Assembly: GCA_004794655.1 (NCBI GenBank)
Contig: SMMW01000555.1
Location: 4,745,001 to 4,809,000 of the forward strand
Source of the DNA: Marisa cornuarietis
Lineage: Eukaryota > Mollusca > Gastropoda > Architaenioglossa > Ampullariidae
DNA: 64,000 nucleotides
Direction: 5' to 3'
Part shown: positions 1 to 25,400 of the stretch, piece by piece
How positions within the stretch are numbered: the first letter of the stretch is position 1
How the letters are laid out: the number at the start of each line of letters is the position of its first letter
Notes under the pieces: model-generated
The model's input: the letters and a program-made list of their open reading frames with translations, nothing else
What the model was told of the DNA's origin: nothing
The model's database searches: none
Translations under genes and position numbers: made by a program

Positions 1-1143
1 GACTGGCATGTTTTCTATTGTGAGTATAGCTCCTCTTTTAGTCAGATTCATAAAGGGAAACTAAGAATACTTCACTGAAAATTTTTGCTTGGCTATGGCA
101 ATGCCTTCGTGCCAGAATGCAAACCCATAGTGTATTTATTCTTTCCAAGCAAGTTAAAGTCATGTTTTTTATAAAAAGCTTAACAAATTTAATAAGTAAG
201 AGCAACAACCATCAACAGCACAAAAGAAGAATACAAAATTCATCACTAGACAGGTTTTGATGCTCTGTATTTTCTTATCATATTTTTCAAATTAATTATA
301 AACTGATTTCTGTGTTTTTAGAACAGTCATAAATTTTCAAGAGCCCTGAGTTATGCTACTGATAGACCCCAGAGCTGAAAGGATTAATATTATACAAGTT
401 GATCTTGAGTTAATATTATAAGAGCATTCAGAAATATATCCATACCCTAAGTTGTTGAGTGCTTTTCTTTAATGAACAGCATGCAGATTCAAGAGCCCCA
501 AATAATGTATACCTTCCCTAAAAAAAACAACCTTATCTTTCAAGCACAAAAATGATTTGTAGTAGCAAACAAAGGAACTAGTTTATTCGGCTATTAGTAT
601 TGTTTAAGATCTTGTGTGGTATTTGGAAGTGTTTCTGAAATGTTTTATGTTCAATAAGAAGGGAAATACAAGGTAAACTATATGGAGTTCTGGCTTCAAT
701 ACAAATTTACATAAAAGATAGTCTCTGAAATGTAACTTATTCATAACTTAGAGAACCGCCTGTACTTGAAAACCAGGAGAAGAGCATCCTATGCATTTTT
801 TTTGTAAAGTGTGCACTGTAGTCAGTGAGTGTTCCACTTTGAAAGAAAGGGCAGATTGGTGGCACAACGGTTAGCGCCTGTCACCAGTACAGTGAGGATT
901 GACTGCCCTAGGGTCAGATCTCGTCTCAGGCCTGGCTGCCTTGTCGTGATATAGTCTTAGCTGCTGGCTTGGCATAAAATACCAATTTTCCCTTCCACTT
1001 TGAAAGAGCAGAGTTTGTGCTACTGCTAATTGCTGTTCTTTAAAAGCAGAAGGATGTTTGCTGTTGTGTTTACCTTGCATAATTCATTGCTTGCTTTGGT
1101 CCCTGAGATACAAAATGCTGACCCTTTTGTTGGTGTTGTTAAG
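1..1143 (+). other. Intron of the NEDD4-family gene (upstream part)
   Basis: No coding exon is recognisable before the C2-end exon that opens at 1144. The sequence is AT-rich with poly-T and poly-A runs, and carries one tRNA-SINE-like unit at about 849-985. The missing N-terminal C2 exons of the ligase should lie to the left of the window. Confidence 0.6.
849..985 (+). repeat. tRNA-derived SINE-like repeat
   Basis: The stretch starts like a tRNA gene: a box-A-like segment reading TGGCACAACGGTTAGCGC, followed about 45 bases later by a degenerate box-B-like GGGTCAGATCTCG. A non-tRNA body follows, ending in an AT-rich part. It does not fold into an intact tRNA, so I read it as a SINE relic in a NEDD4 intron. 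The identification rests on box similarity only. Confidence 0.45.
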
Positions 1144-12651
<11,508 letters not shown>

Positions 12652-15600
12652 TCATCTTGGTGCATTGTCATGTGCAGATTTATCATGTAACCCCAGAAAA
12701 ATGTGATCTCATCACAGTAATAGTCAAGTGACTCACACACACACACACACCTGCAAAGGTGTCTGCAGCCCTTACAAGGACAGATTGATGTGGGCTTAGG
12801 TGGACCATGTGGTCATCAGATGAGCAAGACAACCATTATGCTTGTGGTCAGTTTAGAGAAGTGTTGCTTGCAAATACATCAAAACCCAACAGCAATGCAA
12901 ATTCTGGTATCTTATGTTCTTCTGGTTATTACATTTTTGAAAAGCTTTGACTCTTACCCCCTTGATCAAAATATCAAGATATGAAGGATTTTGAAGGCAA
13001 ATGGAGCTGCTAATTTTATGCTTTTTTTCTTTTCTTTTTTTTTTACCTTATAAACTCATTGATCATTTTTTCGGTTGTTAATTTTTAAAAAAAGAAAATT
13101 TAACACATTAAATTCATGTTTAGAACAATGGGATCCTGCAATATTAGCATACCAGGTCTGCTTCTTTTAAAAACTAATTACCCGATTAAACAAAAACCAT
13201 GCAATGGTATCACATAAGGATAACCATATGTTCAGTTTTACTCGTAGGCAAGGTTTTATTGATGCTGCTCAAAACAAATTCTTTTTGCTCATCTGTAATG
13301 CCCAGAATCTGTTAGTGATGGAGGTTGTATCGTTCCGTGCTTATCAGCTCTTGCGTCGGAGGAACTTGGATGTGTTGAATACAATTTGCTTGTTAATGGA
13401 TGCTGGATTGTTTTTGTCAGAATTTTGTTAATGTGATACTTTCCTGCTGAGAGATCTTTCATATAGTCCTCCCTGGACAGTCTCTCAAAAAAGAGCACAC
13501 AAGTCAATCAAAACTTAGTGTTTTAAAAACAGTCATTTATATCCTGACCTCACTCATGCCACAGTTGTGGCCACAAGCTGCAGGTCAGAAAGTGACGTCC
13601 AGTGGCATATCCCTGGGCACATTTTATCTTGAGATGCATATAACGGGTCAAACCAAGAACTTTGTTTGCTTAGCCTATGTGGGTAAGCTGGTAGGTTTTG
13701 CAGCCATCAGGCATGCTGTTGATGGTATAATGATTGCATGCATTTTTGTAAATATTTGAGGAAAGTGGTGTCTGGGCAAGAAGAAAATGGCATACATGAG
13801 CAAGAAAGAATTTCCTCAGACCTGTATGTTCAGTCTGCACTCACCACCATCTTCCCTCCACTCTTTAATTAACTTGCCTGATTAGTATCACTTGCTCATC
13901 ACCCTTTAAATGGAAGGGAGAATCAGTTGTTTTTTTCATAGGTTGTACTGTAGGAGAAGCCAAACTCTGGTAGTCATAGTATTGCAGAGACAAGTGTTTT
14001 GCAGCAGTGCAAAGTTTGTGAGTTAGTAGCATAAGTTGTGAATTCTGCTTTTGCAGCAACTTTTGGGTGTGAATGCTGCTCTATCAGTGTGATAGAGTGG
14101 GAATATTTAGGTTGGCTTAAGAATGTTAAGTATGTAAGAAGTGCAGTTTGTCCATGGCCAGTCTCACCAGAATCGGTCACCGTTTTCACTACTCCACACC
14201 TTTCTCTATTTCTCTCCCTCCCTTCCTTCCTCAAACATAGGCACTTGCACAAAAGCCTGTTACCATCTGTCCTGCAGCCCACAAAACTAACAGGGGAAGA
14301 AAGAAAGGTGATGCCAGGGGTGGTGTCTGCACAACAATAAAAGAGGAAATTTGTTGGCTGCTTTATAAGATTTTGAAAAAAATTAGCAAAAGATTTATGG
14401 TGCAATTGTTTCTATTTTATGAAATCATCTTTATAATTTGTGTGTGTACTTGTGTACTTTACTGGGAGTGTTAGGATGCAGTAAATGCATCTAAATGGCT
14501 AACATACAATTGGAGAGTTGTGAGACGATGAGCTCTCTCAAGAGTGTACTGCTTGATTGGCAGAAAAGCCTTTGGGCAGCAGATTGTTTAAAATCATGAT
14601 ATGAATGGGTATTGTGTATGTGTGTGTGAGAGAGAGAGAATGTGTGCCTTTGTGTGTAAATATGTTGTAGTGTGTATGTGCTGAGCAAGTTTTGTCAGAT
14701 TCAGAGAGAAGTAAGTATACGTTGTTGATGCTTGATGGACATGAAGTTGGGATATAACACGTGTCTTACTTGCATGGAAAAAGGAACATAGTGGTTCTAT
14801 GTACAGAGGAGTGAATGTTATGCAAGTGCTGGACACTTTACGATTTTCTTAAACCATGTAAATTTCCTTAACATCTGAGGGGATGGAGATTCTTCAGGTA
14901 TCTAAGATACCAGCCAACAGTGTTTGAAGCTTGCATACTCTAAAATAAGTCTTTATTTCAAACAGTCATTTTTGTGGAATTTGGAAGCAGGGGTCAAGAG
15001 GTATTGTTTCAGTGATGACCATTGTACATAACTACTGCACAAAAATCTTTTCTTTCCTACTCACATCTCAGTTCATTTCTTCTCCCAGTATTTTAATGCA
15101 TTTGTGCACCACCACCTTGATCCCATTACATTTATTCTTCTAGTGCTGGCCTCACAATTTGTTATTTTCATCTTAATTATTGTAGCACCATTTTGGAACT
15201 CCTATCCATGTAGCCATTGTGTGCACGTGCACGTACACATTATCCCCCACCCAACACACATGCATGCACACACATACACACAAAGTAGTTGGAAGATTTA
15301 GACTACATTTAGCATTGAAGATATAGTTTTACAAGCACCATCAACCATAGATGGTGATGCATAGATGCACCATCAACCATTCGTAAGGGATCTATTGAGC
15401 AGTAATGAGTTTTCTTTTAGCATCACAATGAAATAATGAACAACATATGGTACAGACTGTGATTGTGTCATCATTTTTGACAGAATGTTATGGTTGATAA
15501 GTACTACACTTTGGGAGTTTTCAGTCTCAGCAGTCAATATCACAACGTTTCCCTTATGAAAGACCTCTGTCCACATGAGAAATATTCAGTTTTCTGGCAT

Positions 15601-17600
15601 GTTGTGACAAGGGACATTGTTATTCTCATATCCAGTGAAAAGCAGAGATTTATAAGTGGAGATGGTGTTTTTCACAAAGCTCTTTGTGTGAGACAGCATG
15701 GCAAATATTGACCTTATAAAGCTAGTAGCAATATCACTTGAAGGTTGTGTGATTGAATATATTTTGTACAAAATTGTTCCCATTTTTTCATTAATTTCTT
15801 CCGGATTATCACTGTTAAGGGCATTGATTGCTAATTTTACTTTATCAGTCTCCTGCTTCTGCGGCATATAAAGCTATTCTAATGGATGATGCTTGTCAAC
15901 ATTCGTTTTCCACCATATCCTGTCAGGGGAAATGGATATCCTAGTAGAGCAATGGTTTCTAAAGCCAGAAGCATGCGTGCTACCTTGTTCAAGACCCATC
16001 AGGTGCAGTACACTCTCTGTTCTCCCTCACCCCCATCACCCCACCCTGAGTTGAATGGGTACCTCACCCCTTAAAAAGTAGGACTGAGGATGGGAAGACA
16101 GCTAGGGAAATAAGATGGGCGCCGCCCTGAGAAAAAGCTGGAAAAGAGTGTGGTCTCCAACAGCTCACTTCACAGCAACCAATAGGTCTTGAGACTTTAT
16201 CTTTTACTGTGATCTTGTCATAATGAAGAAACAAGGGGACAATTTTGAACTACTATAGCTTATGTTTTTGCTAAGAGGTTTGATTTTCTTAAGAGATCTT
16301 GGAGACAAGTGAAGTTCCTGAAATTTTGCACCTTTGTCGAGATGATATGCTGTTCTGAACATGCCTTACAAATATATATATATATATATTAATCTGTCTC
16401 TTCTAAGGATTTTATTAATATCTGTTTAGTAAACGTATAATATAAACAGGGTTTCTTTCAATATAACTTGCATTTATCAGGTTCAGAAAAATTAGGGGCA
16501 GATGCTGAAAAGGTTGTTGGGCCAGATGGCAAGGGGTTTTTTTTCGCTTCAGTTTATCTCACCCCAGTGTCTTTGTCTTGACACTCTGGCTTGTCTGCCT
16601 TCTCATACAAGGTTGCTCTTGCTATGTTATAAACAGTATCATTAATTTATGCCCAGAAACCTGGTTTAGAAATTTTCTTTTCAGTTAAATACTTTGTGGG
16701 GATTTTTTTTAAATTCTGCAAAAACAAGGTGCAGAATTGTTAACAGCCAAACATCTAATGTTTAGTCCTTGCTACTCCTTGAGGAACGTAGGGCAGCAAC
16801 GAAAACATCTAATGTACAGTTGATTAACCCTCAGCTGTGACCGTATTTAATGAAGTCATTTTGGTCATCACACATTCTGAGCCTGAGGGTGTGATAAGAT
16901 AATTTCTTTTGCAGTGTCTTACACTCAAAATAGAATTGCTGCCAGTCATGAAACAGACAAGATCAGGAATAAATATTCTCCTGTACCATGTGCACTTCAC
17001 TGTGCTGTATAATGTGCCCAGGCTGCATGATACCCAACTCATGTATTCCATTCCTATGATTTTGTGCAGACTTGTTTTAAAGGACTACATGGATGTAAAA
17101 AATTTTATAATGATTAGCTCGGTGTAAGATACTATTCTCACAAATGTGGGAGAATACCCTCTTTTCATTCTCAGGATACACACCTACAAACATCATCATG
17201 CACAGAAAGAGATCAACAACATGGATGTCAGGATTGTACATTGATGCATTGATGTGAGGACTTTGGCCAGTGAGAGAGCTGAGATCATATGTTAATTAGG
17301 CTTATCTATATACAGATGTGATAATTTCGACCTCCTGTCCATGATGATTTTTGTAGGTATGTTATTTTGTGAACAGACGTAGAGAGAGGTGATCACTCAC
17401 GTTTGAAGAAAAAGCATCTTGGACTGAGTTTTACTAATCATTAGCAAAATATAAAAAAATGTACACCCCATTATTCCTTTAACTCATTTCTAACCTAATG
17501 AATAGGCTTTTTTTGAGATCATGCAGTAAATGTTTTGTTCCTTTTGTTTTTGTACAGACTGTAATAAACAATATGGAACCTGACTATTATTTATTGCAGC
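12652..17600 (+). other. Putative 3' UTR and downstream region of the NEDD4-family gene
   Basis: After the stop codon no further conserved exon is seen. Canonical AATAAA signals occur at about 14336 and 17562, so the 3' UTR could end at either; sequence alone cannot choose. Short CA, GT and TA runs are present (about 12735, 14615, 16373). A SINE-like unit covers about 15921-16190, and near 15328-15385 the phrase GCACCATCAACCAT is repeated. Confidence 0.4.
15921..16190 (+). repeat. tRNA-derived SINE-like repeat
   Basis: It opens with GTCAGGGGAAATGGATATCC and has a box-B-like GTTCAAGACCC about 70 bases on. Its head and tail resemble the unit at 26416-26645: both start GTCAGGG(G)AAAT and both end near GTGTGGTCTC(C/T)AACA. 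Two partly diverged copies of one family is the simplest reading. Confidence 0.5.
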
Positions 17601-18369
17601 TTTTATTGTGCCTGCAGCGCACAAATGTGTGTGTAAGTGTATGTAGATTTGCCATTGCATATATACACTGAAACAAACCTTCAATAAGTTTGACAGGCTA
17701 AAAAAAAAAGTCAGCATACCTGGCTGTTAGTGTTTTGAAGACATGAAAGTGAGATTTATCTTTTATAATTTGTTGTTTGAGCTTGGCATCTCTTATACCA
17801 CATCCAATGCTATTACTATAAATAGTTTTTTCTGTAGTTGACACATAAGACACAAAAGCATTCAGATCACTCATGGCAGACATATGAAAGCCTAGAAAAC
17901 GGGGAAGTTGGTTGTTGTGTTGCATTTATGAGGAGGAAATTAAGCTATTGACAGGAAGGTCCATGCACATCCTGTCTGCTTCAGTATTTATATGAATTAT
18001 GTTTATGCACATATGACGTTTTTTAAACATTTATACTGTTAAATGAATATTGATGTTCCTACACAGTACATATTTGTTTGCTTCTGCTCATGTTATTCCC
18101 ACTTTGTACACTTCCAAACTACATTTTAATGCACCTGAGTGAAAAACTGTTCTCACATCACTGTTATATTCGCTCTGTTTTTGATGGACCCCGCTTTAAG
18201 AAGTGTTAAACGTATGCCCTACATTTCTAGGTCACACACATTTTCTTCCTGTTGCATGAATTTTCTGCATTCAGAATCGTGATTGTAAAAAGCAGATTCA
18301 GGGAAAATAGATGTTAGCTATGTTGAGCAGTGGACATTGTAAGAATTGTAACTGTTTTAGTTACAACGT

Positions 18370-18478
18370 GCTGACAAGGGGGGGGGGGCTTGAAGGTGGT
18401 CATTTTTCTCAAGGGGGGCATGCGGACGTACCTTTTTTTGTCTGTGGGGCGTCACAAGTAAATGGTTCAGAAATGCTG
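18370..18478 (-). mobile_element. Decayed copy of the small hAT-type MITE
   Basis: Its right end reads GGTTCAGAAATGCTG, the inverse of a CAGCATTTCTGAACC terminus. The interior (GCGGACGTACCT, then GGGGCGTCACAAGTAAA) is the reverse complement of the MITE at 47026-47200. A long G run is present. The left end is eroded, so its boundary is approximate. Confidence 0.75.
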
Positions 18479-19858
18479 GTCTATCATAACCTTGAGAAAA
18501 ATCCTACTTAACTCTCTGCCATTGCTACTTTGATGTTGAATCTCTGACTGTTGAAATTGGCTGTATCTGATTAATCACACAATGATAACATATGAGCTCT
18601 GTCTAGTAGTTTCCCAGAAATGCACTAGTTTCCCAGAAATGCACTTTGTCAGTCATCATCATATTTTCATGTCTTAACACATTTGTCATCATCCTGGTCA
18701 ACAGCATTCAAGTTACAAATGCCGCATAAAGTCCTTACTGAAAGACCACCTCAGCTGTCACCTTCAGTAGTACCTTATCAAACTCCCACCATACCAACGG
18801 AAACTAAGGCACAGCTCATCAAGGCTGTCTTCCCACCCACCCTATCAGACTTGGACAGTCACCAAGGCCCAGGCAAGAAATGTCTCAGATGGGCAGCTTT
18901 CCCATAGAAGAGACATGATTAAAAATGAAACTATCCGAGACACAGTGGGAGGCCATGCCAGTCTACCAGGATGGCAGCATTAAGTCTACACGCAATGGTC
19001 TGGCAAGATGACCCATCAGGTGCTGGATCAAATGTTTGGGAGAGACCTCATCACATGGCGTTATTGTCACCAAGTCGTCAGCCACCGTCTCCATCTCCCT
19101 CATAAAGTATAAAGCACATATTAACATGTGCATATAACCTTCAGAGTTACATTTCACGTATGGGTACACGGCACCAATGCATTAGTGGATAGCACTGCAT
19201 AGTATGGGATGTGTGTGCAAGAGCTTTCAAGTTTGTGTGGTTGCATACCTTTCAGTTTCTTAATCACACAAATTTTCACAGGTTGTAAGTTGCATTTCTC
19301 ACAGCTACATTTAGCAGTATATTCTGGGTGACTTAAAATATTAATATGGAGTTTTTAGAACTGTTGCCAAGTTAGAAAACTATTAGTACAAAATATAGTA
19401 CTGACTTAATGCAATAAAAAGAAAAAATTAGAATCAGAATCAAGCCTTTGCCATGGTCCACCAGAGAAACATTGTGCGGAGGGGTAAGAAGAGATCGGGC
19501 AAACAATAAACAATCTCTTCCACCTTGATTGGAGCTGGCAATGAAAGCTGAGGGAAGGGGAAGTCCCTTGTTTTTCCCAAGCCACAAAAGAAAACACAAG
19601 CACAAACTATCATTCCCATTTTAAGAAAGGAAGCAAACAAAATAGCAAGCAATTTATTACTGAAAACACATGAATACAAATGTCAAGAACAATTTGCAAC
19701 GAGCATACCCTCCCCCACCCTCCTATCCAGCTCATTCCCTTCTGACATTGTGGTGGTGGTGGGAGGGGAGAACTGTCACAGTAGTAACATGACATGTATC
19801 TATAATCTGTAAGCACTGTTAAGTGTTGTCCACATTGTTTAAATTAAAAATAGAACCT

Positions 19859-19892
<34 letters not shown>
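19859..19892. repeat. (CA)n microsatellite
   Basis: An uninterrupted run of CA dinucleotides lies in the region between the convergent NEDD4-family and GATAD2 genes. Confidence 0.95.
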
Positions 19893-19895
<3 letters not shown>

Positions 19896-22408
19896 GGAGA
19901 AAAGCCAGGTGTCTAGTTTTGTAGAAGTATACAAATTATACATGATGGTGTTTTGGTCACAGAAGCCATGTTCCCAGCCAAAAAATGAAGCGTTAAAATA
20001 AGGTGCAATGAGAGCAGAGCACTACGTGATTGCATGAAACTAAATTGGATGATACAAGATTCCTTCACTGAAACTAATGGCACATAGTATGCATGGAAGC
20101 AATGGGTTAAAAAGAAAAAAACTAAAATAAAGGTGACAGCTGGGTTGGTCAAAATCTAATGTGTGGTTATAAGCGAAATCTGTCTACATACCCAAAAGCA
20201 GTTACCCATCAGTCATGGACGACAAAAACTCAAGCATAAGGAAAAAAACACCACTTTCCGGAATAGGCGATGCAATTCTTCTAAAAACACATTGCAAACC
20301 ATCTGTGAACTGATCACATGTTTTATTTGTTTTTAAATAAGAATGATTGCCAAAATGATGCAGGTTTTCTTTCAATAACTTCCTATGACTCCTGATAACA
20401 GCACTAAATAATTTTATTAACAATGGACCAATACACAATCACTAAAACTCATGCATAACTTCAAAAATGTGGTTTTAAAAATCTGTGAAAATTGTTTTAG
20501 GCTGTACATGACTACATGGTGAACCACTAGACTGTAGTCTAGTTATGAAATAAAATTCGTTCAGATATCAGCCAAACTAAATGAAGTAACAAATACATTG
20601 CAGGAATTTTTTTTCCATTGCGTACATGTGAAACTACTCCCTCTGTCTTGGCATAAAAACATCCTTTAGCTGCTCAAAGCCAAGTCGTAAGTGTCACGAC
20701 ACAAAGGTGTGGGCTTCACTGGCATGTGATCAAAAAAAATAAGTTATGACTATTACATTTGTCCATGTACCAGTGCAGGTGCATGCATGACCATGCACAT
20801 GCCAGCACACACATTCTCAGATACACAAACACAACCACACTGTGGTGTGCTTATAGTATAGATCCACACCTGCTATCTTTGTACATCAAATATTGCAAAG
20901 AAAGATCACTGACATTAAGTAATATTCAATAAAAGCAAAGGAAAAAAAGAGAAAGGAGGGTGGGTGGGTGGATGGTGAAGAAAACTGTGTTCATGTAACC
21001 CTCAGGTTTTTACCAAAATAATAAGGTGCAAACTTCACACATGAAAGCGCTCAAAATCATTTTTTCAAAAAAATCCTCTAATCTTAACACTCTTCATCCT
21101 GATTTGGTCCACACAAATGAGCCCTTTCTGTTCATTTTCTTCACTAATAGGTGAACAACTCTCACTTTTAGCCTGTACCATAAAAAGTTTAACTGCTGGA
21201 GATGCAAGATAAAAACGTGAGACAGAAACGATAAATAATCTTGGAAATCTGTATAACTAAAGAATGGTTCAAGCTCACTAGAAGACACCAATTATGAATG
21301 CCAATGTTATTATGCTTAGCTTGACAGAACAGGATTTTGTTTTTTAAAATTATTAACCAGACCTATATGGAATAAGACCTGCAACACTTTTGTTTTGACT
21401 GTTGAACAAGAAGTATCAGTATCTGCCAATAAAAACACAAAAGAAAAAAAGTTCACCACCTCTTGTTGTGATACCTCTTAGATCCTTTGCTTATTCACAA
21501 GATAAACGAAAAAATTACAGCTGAAAATCAGAACTGTGGAAAAGCTCTAGAAATAAAGACAGGCTGCTGCTAGTAGTCCAAGTCTTTGCACTGATGACAC
21601 TCCAGCTTCAGATCTTCCACACACTTTATGGACACCATGATACAATGCTGTTGCATCCACTACCTGCATTCAGCTTTTCATTGAACAATTATATTAAAGT
21701 GATAAATTTTCTTCTTTTTTTTTTTTAATGAAAAAGAAGCAGTCTAAACAGTGGGAATAAAACTGCTTGCTTCCCTTTGCTGGCTCCTTCAACACAAGAA
21801 AAAACACACACAGCAACCAAAAAACAAAACAAAATTAGGAGGCAGAAAAAAAATGTTTGCCTGTTGATACAGCTGTATAACCTTCCTTCAGGTCTACCCT
21901 TTGAGAAAACGAGGTAGAGAAAAGACAAATATTTTATGCAAGATAACTGCCAGCATTAAAACACAAATGACTGTGAAGGACATCAATAAAATACACCAAT
22001 TTTTATGTACTTGCAAAATTTTACCCATTATTCCCCACAGATGAGAATGTCTAAGTAATCAGAGCAGACTAGACGGTGTCTGATCTTATCTACACTTCAA
22101 AGGAGAGTTTTATGACACGCTGCTGTCTCTGTAAAAATGTTCTTCCACACACATCTTTCTACTGTTTATCTTTGGCAGTCATGGCACTGTCTACACGTCT
22201 ATTCAATTCCCTATTAGCTGAACAGCTACCACAGCCCCACCGATCCAGTGGGTTTAGACTGCTGCACTCTGCAACTGTATAAACACTGAAGGGCCCATCA
22301 AAGAGAATGAAGTGTTCAAACATTTATCTATGTGTGAACACACCCATGCATCCGCACACACACACGAAACAGCATACACCCTACATATAACCTAGGTCTT
22401 GGGCTAGG

Positions 22409-25400
22409 TCAGTGTTTCCATGGCATGCCCGATGCTGCGCGAGGAATCATGTCCAGGAGGTACTGCCTCTGTAGATCAGCCTGTTTGATGTTTGGGTAGT
22501 GAAGCCCATATGGGAAGGGAGGACGGCCACCAAATCCTGGAATACCTAGAGGCTGAGCAGCCCTCATCTGCTGGGCCTGCAGGAAACTGTGATGCTGCCT
22601 TGCCTGTTCTGCACTTGTACGAAATGAGGCTGGACTGAGGCTTATTGAGGTTACTGCTGCCACAGAGTTAGCTGCTGCAGCCAATGCTTGGGGAGGGGCA
22701 GTGACAAGGGGTGGAGCAGGGGGAGTGGCTGAGGGTACTGGAGGCGAAGGAGAGGTCAAGCAGTGCGCCTGCATGCGTTCAATCTCTTGCTCCTGCTGCA
22801 AAGCCTTGACAAAAGCACTCTTGAGGCGATTGGTGTGCTCTTGCTTCAGCGCCCGCTTCTGGTTCCACGTCACACAGTGCTCGCAGATCACGTTCTTCGA
22901 CCCTGGCTTCTCGCGCTTCCAGACTGGAGTGTAATCGGTGCCACACTGCACACAAGTGAATGGGTTGCAGATGAACTTTTCATCAGCTGACTTCTGCCCG
23001 CGGGCAATCAGCTGCAAATCCACTATATGGTTGACAACCTCTTCAAGCCCCAGAAGCAGGACAAAGTCTGGGCAGGCCAATGAGGGAATGAAGTTCATTT
23101 CAGGTGCTGGGGGCTTAGGCGGTGGGATCTGCAGCAAGGTTTTCTCTAACTGCTTTCTGAGCGCTAGTTTAGCTGCTGCCTGTCGTTGAGCTGGTGTCTG
23201 GGTGTTGTCACCTGCTGGCTGGGGAGGGGTTGATGCTTGCGGCTGCTGTTGCTGTTGGAGGCCACGATGGGAGGAGGGGGTCATCTGGCTGATGTTTGGC
23301 ATCAAGCCACGAATGCTAGTTATATTTTGCAGACCATGACCATTGCTGGCGCTGGTGTTAGAGCGGGACGCACCAATAAGAGGTGGTGGCCCTTGAACAT
23401 TTCGACTTTGACTTTGTACAGCAGAGCGACTGTGCTGCTGTTGCTGTGGCGGTTGCTGTTGTTGGGGAAGATGCATTCCAGAGCTCCTTCCCTGAATCTG
23501 TCCCCCTTTGACAAGTGGAGGTGGTCCCCCTTGCTGACGAGGAATGCTGGGTTTGAGCTGACTGCTGTTTGGGGTGGTGCCTGACCCAACCACAGGTGGA
23601 TGCTCCTGTATCTGAGGAGCAAGTTGACTCTGACGAAGTTTCTTCAGCAACACCAGCTTGGCTTCTTCATTCCGCAGCTCTGCCTGCAGCCTTTTGACTC
23701 GTTGAAAATATTTCCTGGGCTCTTCTTTTGGTCGCTTTGACCCTTGAAGTGGCTCATCTTCATCTGAAAGCATGATGACATCAGCATCTGGTGTGCCACT
23801 GTTGCTGAGGTCCATGGGTGCCTCGCAGTTAACATTTTCTTTATCACTGCTGCCATCCGACTTAACTGACTGAGCCTCTTCTGGCATGTCCTTGCTGTTT
23901 TCAGATTTTACTTCACTTGGGACCAATTTTGAAACTGGAAGAGCAAGCTCTTTGTCTTCTAGGACATCTGCATCCTTATCTTTAGCCACTCTTTCTCTAC
24001 TCTTTGATTTATTGTTCAGTGAGAGGTCTTCCACATCCTCCTCTCCAGAGTCTTTGGCATCTGTTTCTCCATCTTTCTCTACCCTAGGTATCTCTGTTGC
24101 CCCTTTGCTCACATTTAAATCCACACCACTTCCAGATTTTGTTGCACTGGCACCCCCTTTAATCGATGCATTCTTTTCATCCACACAAGAAAGTGCATCT
24201 ACTTCCTCTTTTTCCTCAGTCAGCTCCTCGGTTTCCCAGGCATCCTCACTTTGCTCCTGCCGTTCTTCTTTCTCCATAATCCCTTCACCTTTATGAACGA
24301 CTGTCACTGGCAGATCTTCATTCTCGTCACCATCACCGGGCTCAGGCTCTGCCACATCATCTTTATCAGAGGCCTCATCTTCATCTACCTTTCTGTCATC
24401 TTTTGTTTTGCTCCTGCCACAAACCAGCAAAGAAAACTAGAAAATCAAGTAAAATAACAATTCAGAATTATTTACAGAAAAGCAGTTGTTACTCAACAAA
24501 AATATTGTTTATGTCAAAATTTTCTAAAATTCATCTCTTTATACTCTATATTCTACTTGACTGAGTTGTATGTTGATCTTACACATTTCAGCATCTAAAG
24601 CGAAAACTACATTCAGACCAAAATCTTGTACCCAAGATGAAATCTCCATCCATGAATCACAACTGTCATTGTGTTGCTGACAAGCATTTAACTGCTACAC
24701 TGCACTATTTTCTAAGGTAGAAGAATATTTTCTACTTTCTACTTTCTAATGGAAACAGATATTGCAAAGAGACATGACTGTCATGTTCTGGAGGTTGCAC
24801 TAGAGATGATCACAATGGCATGATTGTGAAAGTAAATAACCTGCTTACAAAAATATCTCCAAATTCTGGGCCTTCAACCGTACTGACACATTAATGAGGT
24901 AACTGCGTTATAAAAAGAAATCCAGAGTTGGAGAAATACTATCCAGTACTGATCTCAGCCCACTCATTTGAAAAAAGTTTTGCATGCATATTTATTTTTT
25001 TAAATGAGGCCTGTCCTGATGTAATTTGTTTCTGAAGCAACACTCCATGGTCATATTTACTTGTATGCACAGCAATGTTTTTTTGCAAACTGCGTGTGCA
25101 TAATCATGCTTGCTTGCACCCCTCACCACATTACACACACATACAATGCACACATGTTTAGACCTGCTTACTTTTTCTCTGGATTTTGATGTGGTTTTTC
25201 ACCTGCTAATTTACGTTTGAGGGACATTTTGACTTCTTGTTCTTCACTGCAAAGGAAAAAATCTAAATTATAATTAAACTATCAAAAAATCTGCATAAAA
25301 ATCTTCTATAAATTTCACTGAATTTTCCAGCTGCCAATATATAATTATCTAAATACCGGCTGGAGGGGATGAGCTCTCTGCTCTTTTTCTTTTATTTCGT

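Larger units (their letters stand above)
17601..22408 (-). other. Intergenic region and probable 3' UTR of GATAD2
   Basis: This separates two convergent genes. On the minus strand AATAAA signals occur (plus-strand TTTATT near 19653 and 20319) and may end the GATAD2 transcript. The region holds a decayed hAT MITE (18370-18478), a duplicated 20-bp word at about 18608-18648, and a (CA)n run at 19859-19892. I see no conserved coding exon. Confidence 0.4.

Noticed and set aside
849..985. Functional tRNA gene
   Set aside because: Box-like words are present but box B is degenerate and no cloverleaf can be drawn; a SINE relic is the better reading.
23886..24296. 136-codon plus-strand ORF rich in Ser
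   Set aside because: It is the antisense shadow of the acidic N-terminal part of GATAD2.
24414..24430. Methionine at 24430 as the GATAD2 start
   Set aside because: Those bases belong to the intron: a GTGGCAG acceptor ends at 24414 and three upstream coding exons join in phase, giving a start at 27504.
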